Shown here: positions 23,735 to 34,720 of the stretch, in pieces
Layout of the letters: each line of letters begins with the position of its first letter
Numbering within the stretch: position 1 is the stretch's first letter
NCBI GenBank assembly: GCA_963969495.1
Contig: OZ018321.1
Coordinates: forward strand, 65,485,035 to 65,549,034
Direction: 5' to 3'
DNA from: Ceratothoa steindachneri
Lineage: Eukaryota; Arthropoda; Malacostraca; Isopoda; Cymothoidae
Length of the DNA: 64,000 nt
Made by a program: the position numbers and the translations under genes
Notes under the pieces: generated by a model
Told to the model about the DNA's origin: nothing
Seen by the model: the letters and a program-made list of their open reading frames with translations, nothing else
Database searches by the model: none

Positions 23735-25274
23735 CAGAGATCCCTAGCCAAAAGTATTAGGCAACCCCAGTGTTTCTGGGTTCTGCTATCTTAATGTTAA
23801 TGAACTCGTGCACATGGTGGTTTATAGTATATTTCATAATATACATTAGTTTTAATATTTAGTTGACCCTCCTTTAGCTTTAATTACCGCTTTTATACGG
23901 TTAGACATAGAATCGACTAGTTTCCTGCAGCTGCTAGGCGCAATCTTACTCTTCTTCTCTAAGTTTTTGGTACAAATGTTTCTTATTTTTAATTGTTTTG
24001 TTCTTGATAGCTTTACCAAGTGTTTCCCATAGGTGTTCGATCCGATTTAGATAGGGGCTTTGAGCTGGTCAATCCATCGAAACAATACCCTGTGTCTCAA
24101 AGCATTGACGAGTATTCTTTGTTATATGACATGGAGCGTTGTCCTGTTGAAAGATAACACTGTTTTTCGACACTCCTGGGTACAAGTTAGCAATTGATGG
24201 CTCTAAAACATCCGATAACATGGAAACATGGCAGCTGAATCCATCCTTACCTGACATAAAAACATTTATCCGGGTCCTGTGGCAGACATGTAGGCCCACA
24301 CCATGATAGAACTATCCCCATGTTTTACGGTTGGTACTCGTACCAGACATTCAGCCTTAAATGCTTCCCCAACTCTGCGACGCACGAAAGTTGCACCAGA
24401 TGTGCCGAAAACCTGAGTAAAAAACATGGACGATAATATTATTCTTATTTTGGATATTTCTTATATATTTTGGGCAAAAAAAAACATATTTTGAGTTTAT
24501 ATGTCGATTGAATATTTGTACTATCTTCCTTATAGTTACTTTCATCAGACCATATGACTTTCGACCATTGCTCACTGGTCCAATTTAAGTGGTTTTGGGC
24601 CCACTGAAGACATTTATTCATATTCGCTTCAGAAATTAATGGCTTTTTCCTGGCTTTACAGCTTTTCAAACCGTACTCTACAAGCCTTCTTATAACATTT
24701 CTGGTTCATATTTGTGATGTACCTGTCTCATTGAAGTGCGCATAGAGCACTGACCATCTTTTGTTCCTGCTTCTGAGTGACTGATGGATGATAGATCTGT
24801 CATCATGAAGCTGTGTAACATTTATTCTACCTATTCGTTGTATTGTCTTCACATCTTTTGTCTCTCTGAAGCGCTTGAGAGTCGTTTGCACCGCACATCG
24901 AGGACATTTCATCTTCTGAGCAATTTGCGTTTGAGACATTCCATCTTTATGATGAATTTCGATTTGACCTCATTCAACTCCATTGTTTTAGGCATTTTAC
25001 TGTTTATTAATTCTATTTATAACATATTTTAGCATAAAAAATTGAAATAATCAAGGGCAAATAAGTTAATTGTGGACGTTGGTTTTACATATAATTGGTT
25101 ACATACGTACAGTACAGTATAAAAGCAGTAATTGAAGCTAAAGGAGGGTCAACAGATTTAAACTAATGTATATTGTGTAATCTGCCATAAACCACCATAT
25201 ACACGTGTTTCATTAAAATTAAGATAGCAGAACCCAGAAACCTTGGGGTGGCCTAGTACTTTTAGCTAAGGCTG
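23735..25274 (-). mobile_element. Tc1-like transposon with long terminal inverted repeats
   Basis: The ends are inverted repeats of about 170 bp. The left end starts CAGAGATCCCTAGCC. The right end, read on minus, starts CAGCCTTAGC, and both share GTTTCTGGGTTCTGCTATC and TTGACCCTCCTTTAGCTT. TA flanks both sides (23,733-23,734; 25,275-25,276). The total is 1,540 bp with one transposase on minus. Both outer flanks are (TA)n. Confidence 0.92.
23852..24995 (-). pseudogene. Tc1-like transposase (DD34E type), frameshifted
   Basis: Tc1 transposases recognise terminal repeats with a paired helix-turn-helix region and cut with a DDE triad. The start is ATG at 24,995 (MPKTMELNEV). The helix-turn-helix part includes MSQTQIAQKMKC and VQTTLKRFRETKD. 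The first catalytic block is VIWSDESNY (about 24,550), then SSIMVWAYMSATG (about 24,300). The second is FQQDNAPCH (about 24,145). The third, PAQSPYLNRIEHLWE (about 24,045), supplies the glutamate. The C-terminus AVIKAKGGSTKY ends at 23,852, inside the left terminal repeat. All three catalytic residues survive, but several frameshifts and stops, and AT-rich extra sequence near 24,430-24,510, break the frame. Confidence 0.9.
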
Positions 25275-25292
25275 TATATATATATATATATA

Positions 25293-25536
25293 TGTATATA
25301 TCTCTCAAAGTAGCACGAGAAAATGATGAAAATGAATCCATTAAACCACATAGAAAGATAAAACGGAATAATTTTTCCTGTCAGTAATATTTTTATTACC
25401 TTGCTTAAAAAAAATCGGTGCAGGGAAGCGATTCGAACCAGGCACACTGAGGCAGCGAGCGCCGCTTTGATCCCAGTTAAATGTATTACTGCAAGGAAAA
25501 ATTATTTCGTTTTCTCTTTCTATGTGGTTTAATGGA

Positions 25537-25545
<9 letters not shown>
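25293..25545 (-). mobile_element. Foldback element enclosing a tRNA-like segment
   Basis: Arms at 25,333-25,389 and 25,484-25,540 are inverted repeats of about 57 bp with only a few mismatches. Both outer ends read TGAATCCATTAAACC. Both sides are (TA)n. The enclosed segment of about 95 bp, read on minus, has GGTTCGAATCG (near-consensus pol III B box), an A-box-like GATCAAAGCGG upstream and a run of eight T downstream. It cannot fold into a full tRNA: acceptor and T stems do not pair properly and the A-to-B distance is short. Confidence 0.7.
25403..25470 (-). other. tRNA-like segment with B box and T8 run
   Basis: On minus, GGTTCGAATCG matches the pol III B-box consensus at 10 of 11 positions. 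The A-box candidate is weaker. TTTTTTTT after CTGCACCGA could serve as a pol III terminator. A tRNA-derived SINE head is the best reading. Confidence 0.45.

Positions 25546-25627
<82 letters not shown>
25541..25627. repeat. (TA)n microsatellite
   Basis: About 87 bp of TA separating the foldback element from the MITE. Confidence 0.98.
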
Positions 25628-25630
<3 letters not shown>

Positions 25631-26064
25631 TAACGTTACAGCCACGAGGAAAATGACTTTAAAGACAAAATTTCTGAATTAATGATTACCACATAGAAGT
25701 TATTTTAGCTTATTTATATAAAAAAACCTTTCCTCATATTTTTCTTTTGTCATATTTTCTAGTTATCATGTGTGAACCTTTTTTTGTTTTCATATTGCAT
25801 ATGTGATTCCCAAACATTGCCCCCCCCCCTTTTCTTTTTTTTTTTTTTTTTTTTACCCTGACGGCTCATCTTGTTAATAGGTTTTTTCCAGGTATCTGGA
25901 AATCCCACCCCTTTTAATCTTTATATCCCATATTTTCATTAATCAGCTGTATAAATATCTTTCTCTTTTTCCCTGTCTTTTAGTCTGCTCAGTAAAGGAC
26001 CATTAGTCGAAAGGCCTCGCAGTTCTCCCTAGGTTTCATTTTCCTCGTGGATGTAACGTTATTC
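25628..26064. mobile_element. 437-bp MITE in (TA)n
   Basis: The 29-bp ends are inverted repeats with about one mismatch: GAATAACGTTACAGCC... on the left (25,628-25,656) and its complement at 26,036-26,064. The interior has no coding potential and includes a homopolymer stretch (C then T) near 25,821-25,855. Non-autonomous DNA transposon structure. Superfamily not known. Confidence 0.75.
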
Positions 26065-26102
26065 ATAAATTCCTCACGTTCCTTATTTTCGTGATTCAGT
26101 TA

Positions 26103-26103
26103 T

Positions 26104-26171
<68 letters not shown>
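26103..26171. repeat. (CA)/(TA)n microsatellite
   Basis: ACACACACA followed by about 60 bp of TA with one interruption. Confidence 0.97.
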
Positions 26172-26174
<3 letters not shown>

Positions 26175-26754
26175 ACCTGATGGCTTTAAATGTTAATTAG
26201 GAAACCACAAACAGTATACCGATATGAAGGGTTCTATAACGAATGCGCTCATAAATGAAATTCCATTTCGAAATGAAAATCGCGTCACCTTTCAAATGAA
26301 ATAACCGCCCCCAGCCCATTAATCCCCCCCACCTATGCCCTCCTCGCCTTAACTTTGCTTCTAAATGGCGGGAAGCTGATAGATAAGGTGACGATGAGCG
26401 GCAAATGGGAGATGCGAGCAATAATTTAAACCAGAGCCATTTCTAGGCTATGGGGGCCTTATACGAAATGCTATTTGAAAGGGCGCCCCAGTTTGTGAAT
26501 CTTTGATAGAGGCGTACCAAACCCTTTAAAGTAGTACGGAGGCACGCTTTTAACATTTAAATGCATTAATCTGTGGCATTTTAAGAGGGAAATAGGTTAA
26601 ATCCGTGAAAAAAACAACATCTTTTTTTCTCAAATTAAATTCAACATCAAGTTGTCCCCGCAATTTAAACTAACAGAAAATGCTTCTAAGTGAGACTTAC
26701 TTAGGTCAACTAAAGAGAGATCAGCATTATCACTCTCTCATGGCTTTTTCGTCT
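26172..26754. other. No gene recognised
   Basis: No coding or RNA feature recognised. The only frame of note is 74 residues on minus (26,197-26,421) without family resemblance. Confidence 0.35.
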
Positions 26755-27545
26755 CCAGAACTCATGATTTCTATTTTTTTTTTTTAGAAGCAAAGTCGTC
26801 GATGATATAGTCGTATTATAGTTGCTCTCCAATCTCCTGTGTGATGCTCACTATTCCAAGTCCACTCAAGCGATATTATCCTAAGGATGATCTCAGGGAG
26901 GTCTTAATAAGCTCTATCATTGAAAAAATCTTCTCCCAAGAGGCCAGGATCACAAAAAGGGTACAGGCAACTCGCGGAACAATACAGAGGTTGGTGTACA
27001 GTTCCTTTTGTAACATCTTTTGGATGTAAGAAAGAGGCTTGACTGCAGTTATGTTATCCGAAGGCAGGCTTGGCAAGTTGCTGATTCAAGGGTTTGTTCA
27101 TTTTCATCAATGTTATTTTCATTTTCAGGTGGTCACTGCTTTGCAGAGCTCCTCGCACTGATTGGAGAATCCCTCACCAACTATTTTTTTATGTTAGGCA
27201 GAATTCTAAATATGGATCTCATTTCACCAATGGTTTCAAACTTTTACTTTAAAGACCGAATGTTGGTGTCTAAAACAACTTTAAAAAATTCCATTTGTAA
27301 TAGGCAAAGTGTTTCAATGGGCTTCTAAAGCTGATCTTTTTACGTACAGCCTTCACATTCATCTTTTCACATATGAATTTAGCCGAGACCTGAACTGCAG
27401 CAAATCCACTGTGTCTGTATCTTTTAAGTGAGGTTTGTCAACTGCTACATCTAGCTGCATTGTGGAGGATTGCAGAAGAATACTTAAATAGATTAGTCAG
27501 TTAAGGATATTATGCCATAACTCCGTGTAAATTTGGAATCGGTAT
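26755..27545 (-). pseudogene. hAT-like (ZMYM1-type) transposase C-terminal remnant
   Basis: On minus, with frameshifts, the segment reads ENNIDENEQTLESA near 27,095, then LYTNLCIVPRVACTLFV, ASWEKIFSMIELIKTSLRS and YDYIIDDFASKK (26,780-26,975). This is the order of the C-terminal dimerisation domain of hAT transposases and ZMYM1-like proteins derived from them, where the block normally reads SGERSFSK.K.IK..LRS. Upstream sequence to 27,460 (RSRLNSYV, FETIGEMRSIF) fits the region before that domain. No zinc-finger N-terminus or terminal repeats were found. It is a decayed fragment. Confidence 0.7.
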
Positions 27546-27559
27546 GATCCAACATCCTC

Positions 27560-29290
27560 TGCCAATGCTTTTGCTTCAATATTATTCAGGACATCTGGTC
27601 CTGACCAACAGCGTCTCCTTTATGTTAGGCTCCTGGTACTGCACAGTCTTTGCACCAGGTTCCTGCATACAGGCGCATAATGGACTAGGCGCGGCACAAA
27701 CTGAATGGCGTCTTCCCAGCATCGACAAGTATGCTCTCAATATTAAGAAGTGGTCAAGGCAGCCGTTGATAGGCGGAGACCGGTGTGGTAAATCGAGTAC
27801 ACTTTCCGCAATGCAACCTGGCTGCAGGTGCATACATCTCGCAATCGTATTCAAGCTTCGAACTAACAAAGCATCAATAAAGAGCAAGGCAGTTCCCCTA
27901 TCAGCAACATCGGATGTTGTCCAACAAGAAACAAAATATAACATTTGGGCTGGTTCAAGAGACACAGGCTGCGAATATGAATATGAGCCTCCCAGCTGCG
28001 GCATCGGTTAAAAGCATTACCAAGAAAAACGACAAGAATATACCAGTTTCGGGCAAACCTCGTTAAGGAACAAGTCCGGGTTGGGGTGGAATCATGGATG
28101 AGGAAGAAGTGCAACACATTAAGCCTGGTGAAGGAAAACTGAAACTTGTGTGCTTCGGCATAGCGAGAGATGCTATTCAATGCTTTTTGGAGATGACGTT
28201 CCAGAGTTCGCATTTGGGCTGCACCGAAAGAGATAGAAAGGTCGTCCACGTAAGGCGTAGTGGGAACTTATTACAGCAGCACAGAGAAAACATCATTGAT
28301 GCTCAGGGCAAATAGTGTCTCACTGAGGACACTTCACTGTGGAAAACCCTCTTTCTGCCCCATTGATCCATTGAATCCCCCTCCCAACTTTAGGTGGAAT
28401 CGATGATCTCGAAAAAACTCGAAATTAAGATTGTGAGGCGTTCTCTTGCAAAAGTGCGTGTAGAGTCCCTATGATACCTTATCACTATGCGGCATCATAG
28501 ACCTTCTCCGGGTAGAGAAACACCGTGCCGTATTGCTGTCTACGAAGAAAGGCCTCACATACGGCATTTTTCAGGAAGAGAAGAGCATCCGAGTTAGAGT
28601 GGAACTTGCGGAAGCTGCAGTATGCGGAAGACAGGTGGCCACCGCTCTCTAGAAAAAAGACTAGTCTAACAAATACTAATTTCTCTAGTAACTTGCACAC
28701 AATGAGGTAGAGTGATCTGTTCCTTGATTGCAAAAAGCGAGCACAGTAACCATTCATCAGGAGTCTGAGATGAGACCCTCTGTTAATATAATGTTGAACA
28801 AATATTACAGAAATGCCATGCCTCACTCACCTACGGTAGGTGTCGAAGTATGGCATACGGGACATCGAATGGACCTCGGACGGTGTCCGCCCACGAAGCG
28901 AGAGCGGAAGGTAACTCATTCAATATAAACCTGTCGTTGAAGGGTTCTCCGCTTCTGGAGGTAAAGCTAAGTCGGCGGTCTACAGTGACATCACGACGTT
29001 CAATAAATGTTGGCGGGTCATTTTCCTGGGTAGAGAATGTATAGAAAGCGATCTTAAAAAAATTAACCACAGATGCAAGGTCCCAGAGAGTGGTCTCATT
29101 CTCCTGGAGAACAGGAGGGGAAACCTGCGAGAAATTGCCAGGAATTCTGTTGGTTCGCAAACCACCTCTGCTAGAGTGTTCTTCCCAGCAAGTGAAAACA
29201 CGTACCTCCGCCAGAAAAAGCGGCGGGCTGACTTTGAAACATAGCGGGACCGATCCCTAGCTCAAATAAATACACCCATAGTGAAATCGT
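27560..29290 (-). pseudogene. Family J Jockey-like LINE, RT region
   Basis: Minus-strand blocks in order are the linker before RT (about 29,200-28,831, with FILNELPSALASW and PYAILRHLP), then CKLLEKLVFVRLVFFLESGG, SSAYCSFRKFHS and TVFLYPEKVYDAA (28,485-28,826). The catalytic YVDD lies at 28,241-28,252 in YVDDLSISFGAA, and the thumb SRYAEAHKFQFSF follows, with downstream sequence to about 27,560. These are Jockey-clade RT motifs, which in working elements carry out target-primed reverse transcription. YVDD is intact, but the frame is broken many times. The endonuclease is not seen, so the copy is 5'-truncated near 29,290. Confidence 0.8.
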
Positions 29291-30867
29291 TTTGGCAGCG
29301 CAAATAGCGGATGAAGGCAACGCTTCGGATATGGATGAAATTATTATTAAATATTCACTATATTTTCTCTTTATGCTAACTTTAATATATTATTTAAAAA
29401 CGCTATTTCATCTGATAAAACTTAATACACACACATGCATTACATACATACTGACTAATTTTTAATTTTGTTTATTATTCTAGGAAACAAAGAGAACATT
29501 TCTGTACACTACCAAGCTCACAAATTTCTTCTTTGCGAGTGTGATCAATTCAAATATAATTAAAGGCCGAAACATCAATTTGTAGGGTCTCCGCCACTCA
29601 ATTTGACTCGACCAGGTAGATTGTGGTGTTCCCACCAACAGGTCCACACGAAAGCAAGGTATTCCAACTAATTGCTTAGCAATTTCACTACTAAGTAACT
29701 GTTTCACCTCAAGCAAAACACACCCCACTAGGCAAACGGTATTCTCCCACCCGCTCTAGACATCCCAATTAAGGCTTTACTCTCGCAAGGGAAATTAGTG
29801 AGATGAGATTGACCCAATGGTGAGTTATGATATAAAGGTTCTGTGCAGTATTACATACATGCATTAATCAATCAACCTACAAAAACGGTGCTATAGACTA
29901 CTACATTCGTATCCGTCGTCCATCACGAGTTCCCGACTCCCAATACTTCCAATTATCCGGGTCATTGGCGTTCACCACCAAAGAAACTCGAAGCCAGTCA
30001 ATTTCTTCAATAAATTTAACGTTTAGCTCTTTTCTCTTACGCGGATTGAACTGTGAAAATTACTCATAATTCCACATCTGAATTCCGAACCAAATCCAAC
30101 CAGCACAAAGATTAGCCTGATGGCAATTGGTACAACCCGTCAATTTTTATTCAACTGCTTGTAACTTATTTTAATAATGATTTGTACATAAAAATTTCAC
30201 TCTAATAATGCCACCAAAGTTTCATGATTTACTGTTTACAAAATAGTTATAACTGTTTGATCTGCCTATTTAAATCCGGGTAATACAGGAATTGCCAGAT
30301 TTCATTGACACCTATCATGCTCGCAAACATTAATTATGTGTCCTGACTCCACTTAGCTCGAAGAGTAATTTTCTCCTCAGCTAAGTTGGGGTCAATTTTC
30401 CCTATTATAGGGAGCTGTTAGATCCTCAAGTTGTACTCACACGAAAACCTTAAAATTTTCATAACCTAAAATTAAATTAGATAGCGGAATCTCAATTTTC
30501 CCTAGACATCTGTAGCTTTCAGTTCACAATCGGCCATCGACACAATAAATTTGCAATTGTAAAATTGCGCAAAACAACCAACCGTTTGCTTGCAGAGTCA
30601 AGCTCATTTGGATCGCAAAGTCGGACTTTTTGTCGAACTTCAGCGAAGCAGAATTTTGTTATTAGTGGCTATTTTAACAGCAAATCTACCGTCCTATTTA
30701 AGAACCATTTACGCTTAAAAAAAACCTCCATATCTCAAAATTGCAAGCAAAACAAAATCACACAAAAGTGGAAGCACGTTAGTAAATACATGTTTAAAAA
30801 TCGAGTAGACGAGTATTTTACAAGTGTGAATTTATGAGTAGGAAGGGTTGATGAAAGAAAGATAAAA

Positions 30868-30868
<1 letters not shown>
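29291..30868. other. No gene recognised
   Basis: AT-rich DNA. Frames of 82 (29,480-29,728, minus) and 90 residues (30,565-30,837, plus) have no recognised family and composition typical of chance. No RNA gene was recognised. Confidence 0.35.

Positions 30869-30944
<76 letters not shown>
30869..30944. repeat. (TA)n microsatellite
   Basis: About 75 bp of TA. Tyr-Ile frames here are artefacts. Confidence 0.98.
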
Positions 30945-30946
<2 letters not shown>

Positions 30947-32959
30947 AAATTGCTGCCAGCGATTGCCTTCTGTAAAGCATGTGTGAAATTACGTTTTCCG
31001 TATTGTTTCCTGTCTATATTTTGCTTACCAACACTAGCAGGCGAGGCCTTGCGAGAAGAAGATCTGCCCTATCATCCCTTCTATATGATTGCGTTTGTTT
31101 TGAGCTACAATAAAATCGTGCATGGCTCAGAGCTACATATGTAGATAAGTGTAATCCTTGGTTGTAAAAATATTAAAAATACGCATAATTATAATTGCTA
31201 CACTTGCAGATAAGAGTGTATCTGCCTTCTCTACTAACATTAGAGGTGATACAATCTTTTAGGCTATGTAATCACTAAGAAGGTTTAATCTAGGAAAGTA
31301 ATGCGTCACTTTTTCACGTTTATCATTAATTTATGGATATAAATAACCAAAGTCAAAGGATTTTTGTAAACACGGTATTAAAAGTTAGTTGAAAGATAGA
31401 AACGGTAATTGTTAAGATTATTGGCGCGCGATTTTGTCAGTGATTTTTGTTGGCTACCTTTCTAGGTACTTTTCCTCATTCCTTTAACCTTTCGTAGGCT
31501 TGCCTGCACCGTCTGGCAATCGCCTTTGATTTAGAGTCTAATGCTAGGCTTTCGAATTGGAGATACTTCTAGATTATTAAAAATAGTCGAATTAAAGGGA
31601 GTATGGGGCGAAGCCTCCCTCCCATTTTAAATTTGCTTCAAAATTATATATAATATGATGCGATTCCAATAACCGAACCCCCAAAACAAACAGAAAATGC
31701 GCTTCTTTTAGTTCTCCCCCATAAACAGTCTTTAAATTAATTAAAACACAAATATATATGAATAATCCACAAAATAAAAGGAGGTCACTTTCCGAAATAC
31801 CCAATCCTAAAAAAGCGGTTCCACGAATTCCTGCTCGTTGCACCAAAACTTTACTTACCCTTCTAATGTAAGTAAATGCATTTACAGAAAGATTTTTTTA
31901 ACTAAAAATAAAAAAAACTAATAAAAACTATTTAAACAAATAACAGAAACAAGCAAAACAAAATAAATTAAAAAATAACAAGAACATAGAGTAAATGAAC
32001 AAACAAACCAAAACACTAAGGAAGCATACGTAACACGCGAACTGAAACATTTAAAAACGGATAAAAATGGAGTATATTTAGGAGATATCGATGATAGGCT
32101 TCAGACAAATTATTGAAAATAAAAAAAATAGTTTATACAAGTCTTTAGAAGCATAAAAGGAACTTAGAAAAAATTAACGTTTATAATTGCTAAAATACCC
32201 GTGAATGATGGATATCGCTGTGGCCAATGAGCATGCTGCAAAAAGCTAAGAAAATAGAAAAACTGTTGCAAAAATCGCTAACAAAATCGTGCACCACTAA
32301 TCTTAACAATTACCATAAAAAGTGGTAGAAAATGGTGGAAATTATATTACTTATTAAATTAATAAATAGAACTTACTTAATATTAACTTCAAATAGTCTA
32401 GTTATTAAATTTATATCAATAAACTAAAAATAAAGATGAAAAAATACCGCATTTCTTATCAGATTACCTAATGGAAAAATGAAAGCTTTCACTCCAAGCT
32501 TTTTTGGCATTTCCACGTACCATAACATCAGAGAATCGCATTCAATTACTGTTTCTTTGTCATATGTTATTTGCACTGAAGATTTATGCGTGGGTTTGTT
32601 TGGCATTTGCCTTCTCCGGGTAATAGTTAGGGTGGGGGAAATATATCTCGAGGACAAACAGTCGCTAATTTGTTTATACAGCGTCAACGGTTACGTTCCT
32701 CAGAGACCGATACTTTACCCCCCACCCTCCCCTTTGGCCCGCTGCTACAAAGATCCTCGAGCGTCGCTCGCAAAGAAGGATTACAATTAGCAAATTTCGT
32801 AGTCCGTTAATATAAACATAGGAGGGTGGGATTACCTTTAGAATAAAATCTATGAACAGACTCACTGTCTCCTCTGATTGTTTATATCTATTTTCACCAA
32901 ATAGACAAAATTTCACTTTCTCTGTACGTAAACCAGAAGGGCGAATTGTCACAGCGTTA
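30945..32959. other. No gene recognised
   Basis: About 2 kb of AT-rich sequence, A-rich near 31,900-32,450. Frames up to 103 residues (32,479-32,790, plus) resemble nothing known. No repeat structure stands out. Confidence 0.35.
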
Positions 32960-33800
32960 AAAAAATTATGCCTGAGGAGAGAGTCTTAAAGGTGGCCCTG
33001 GTCTTCCCTCCCCTCTTCCCAGGGGATAATCGACCTTTATATAGTTCAATCTGGAGAAAAGAAAAAGAGAATCGGTGTAGAAATCGAGAGAAGAAGAGGA
33101 GTCCCAGAGTCAAACCGGGAATCAAGAAGACAGTGGAACCGAGTGGGATTTTCCTTCCCGAGGCCGTTCCTTTGGTTGCTTAGAAGAGTAGACCAGTGGT
33201 ATCGAGACACACTCGCATACCATTCTCGTCCAGAGAAATCCCCTTTTAGTTTTTCTGAATAAAAACAGAGATAACCCTCACCTTTGAGGAATACCAGCGT
33301 GAATTCCTATTCTAGAAAAGATTCACCTCTTGTTCAAGTCTCATCATCAAGAAGCCGGCAAGCGTAACGCAGGGATTGGAATAACCAGTACATTCAAAAT
33401 CCCTCGCTCACATCTTGAAGTCACGAAGCCTCGCCACGCGCTCCCCACCTACCTCTGGATAAGCATCAGCTGTTTTTCCCGAACTGACTCACCAAGCGTC
33501 TCTTTCACACAGGAAAACGATCCCGCCACCGAGAAGGCTCCCGTCCAACTCGTATCTAATCATCGAATCGAAGAGGTTCCCGTTCATGGTCACCCAGCTC
33601 CAGACTACCTCTTAGTTAAAGGTAAAAGGAATCCCAAAATTATTCATATTCGTCAGTTACCATACCGTGCGAAAGTGAATTTTGCGTCAACCATCGCGTA
33701 TTACTCATTGGTAGTATTAATTTTTATTAGATACTCTTATTTTAGCATTAGTATATTCAAAGTTTTAATATTTCATTTTTTATGTAATTAAAAGTATATT
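32960..33800 (+). other. Unclassified island, possible LTR or leader
   Basis: A GC-richer island with a TATA-like TTTATATAG at about 33,036 and AATAAA at 33,258. An open frame of 153 residues follows (33,330-33,791, plus), with a hydrophobic C-terminus (VVLIFIRYSYFSISIF) and no recognised domain. Composition resembles that of the LTRs elsewhere, but no second copy or target duplication was found. Confidence 0.25.
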
Positions 33801-34410
33801 TTTGCCCTAGTTGTTTAATTAGATCTTCGAAACGCTGCAAATGGCAATAGTTATATCATATTACGAATCCTCCCTGGTTAAAAAATGAAAGTAAAATTAT
33901 ATTAAAGCACTCTTAGAGAAAAGTGGAACGGATTTACTCATGTAAGAATCAGACGTACATACGTACTCGGCCGTATACCACGACAGTTAGCTTTCATTAG
34001 AGCTTTCCTAGCATTTAATAATGAAACTAGCATTTAATAATGAAATTCTCCCATTTAACGAGGTTGATTGAATTTAGCGGTGTGTTTATGGATCAGGGTG
34101 AATTAAGAAATGGTAAAGATTCGATTTAACTCATATCTTCTAATGAAGTTAAAAATGTGTTTTTTTTATGCAGTTTTATGTGTGCTTTTCAGAACTGACA
34201 CTCGTTTACCCCGGAAATGTATATGTTACCCAAAATCAACTGAAGTTCCATAATAGGAATAGTATGTATTTCCAGCGAAAACCAGTTTCAGATCTGAAAA
34301 GTACATATAAAACTGCAAAAGTAAAATACATTTTCAAATTCATTTAAAAGATCCAGAACCACAGCTAAATTTACCTTACCTTACCTAACCTAACATATAA
34401 CTGTCAGACA
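33801..34410. other. No gene recognised
   Basis: AT-rich. A short direct repeat AGCATTTAATAATGAAA lies near 34,010-34,045. Nothing else was recognised. Confidence 0.35.
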
Positions 34411-34463
34411 TCTGAGAGAGAGAGAGAGAGAGAGGAGGGGGAGATACACGCAGCCTTGCACTT

Positions 34464-34523
<60 letters not shown>
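34411..34523. repeat. (GA)n and (TA)n microsatellites
   Basis: A short GA run (34,411-34,435) and a TA run of about 55 bp (34,467-34,522), separated by about 30 bp. Confidence 0.95.
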
Positions 34524-34524
<1 letters not shown>

Positions 34525-34526
<2 letters not shown>

Positions 34527-34720
34527 GCACCTCGGCGACCCATTTTGTCTGCACTGATGGAGGTGCGAAATCATGAGACTCTGCGGTGAGCTGAAATGCC
34601 GCCATCTCAGGAAGCTGCGACCAGTTTCAGAGCCCCGAAGGTCCCATCTGAAGTCGGCCAAAGTTCGCCTCGCTGACTTAGGAACCTTCCTGCGCTCACG
34701 ATAAAAAGAAGAGATCATTC
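34525..34720 (-). repeat. Family J LINE fragment
   Basis: AAATCATGAGAC.C...GTGA.CTGAAA and the following GAGCCC..AA.GTCCCATCTG match 46,380-46,465, which lies inside the family J copy there. The fragment begins at the edge of a (TA)n run. No frame is intact. Confidence 0.55.

Noticed and set aside
25403..25470. A functional tRNA gene
   Set aside because: Only the B box is convincing. The acceptor and T stems do not pair, and the A-to-B distance is too short for a tRNA.
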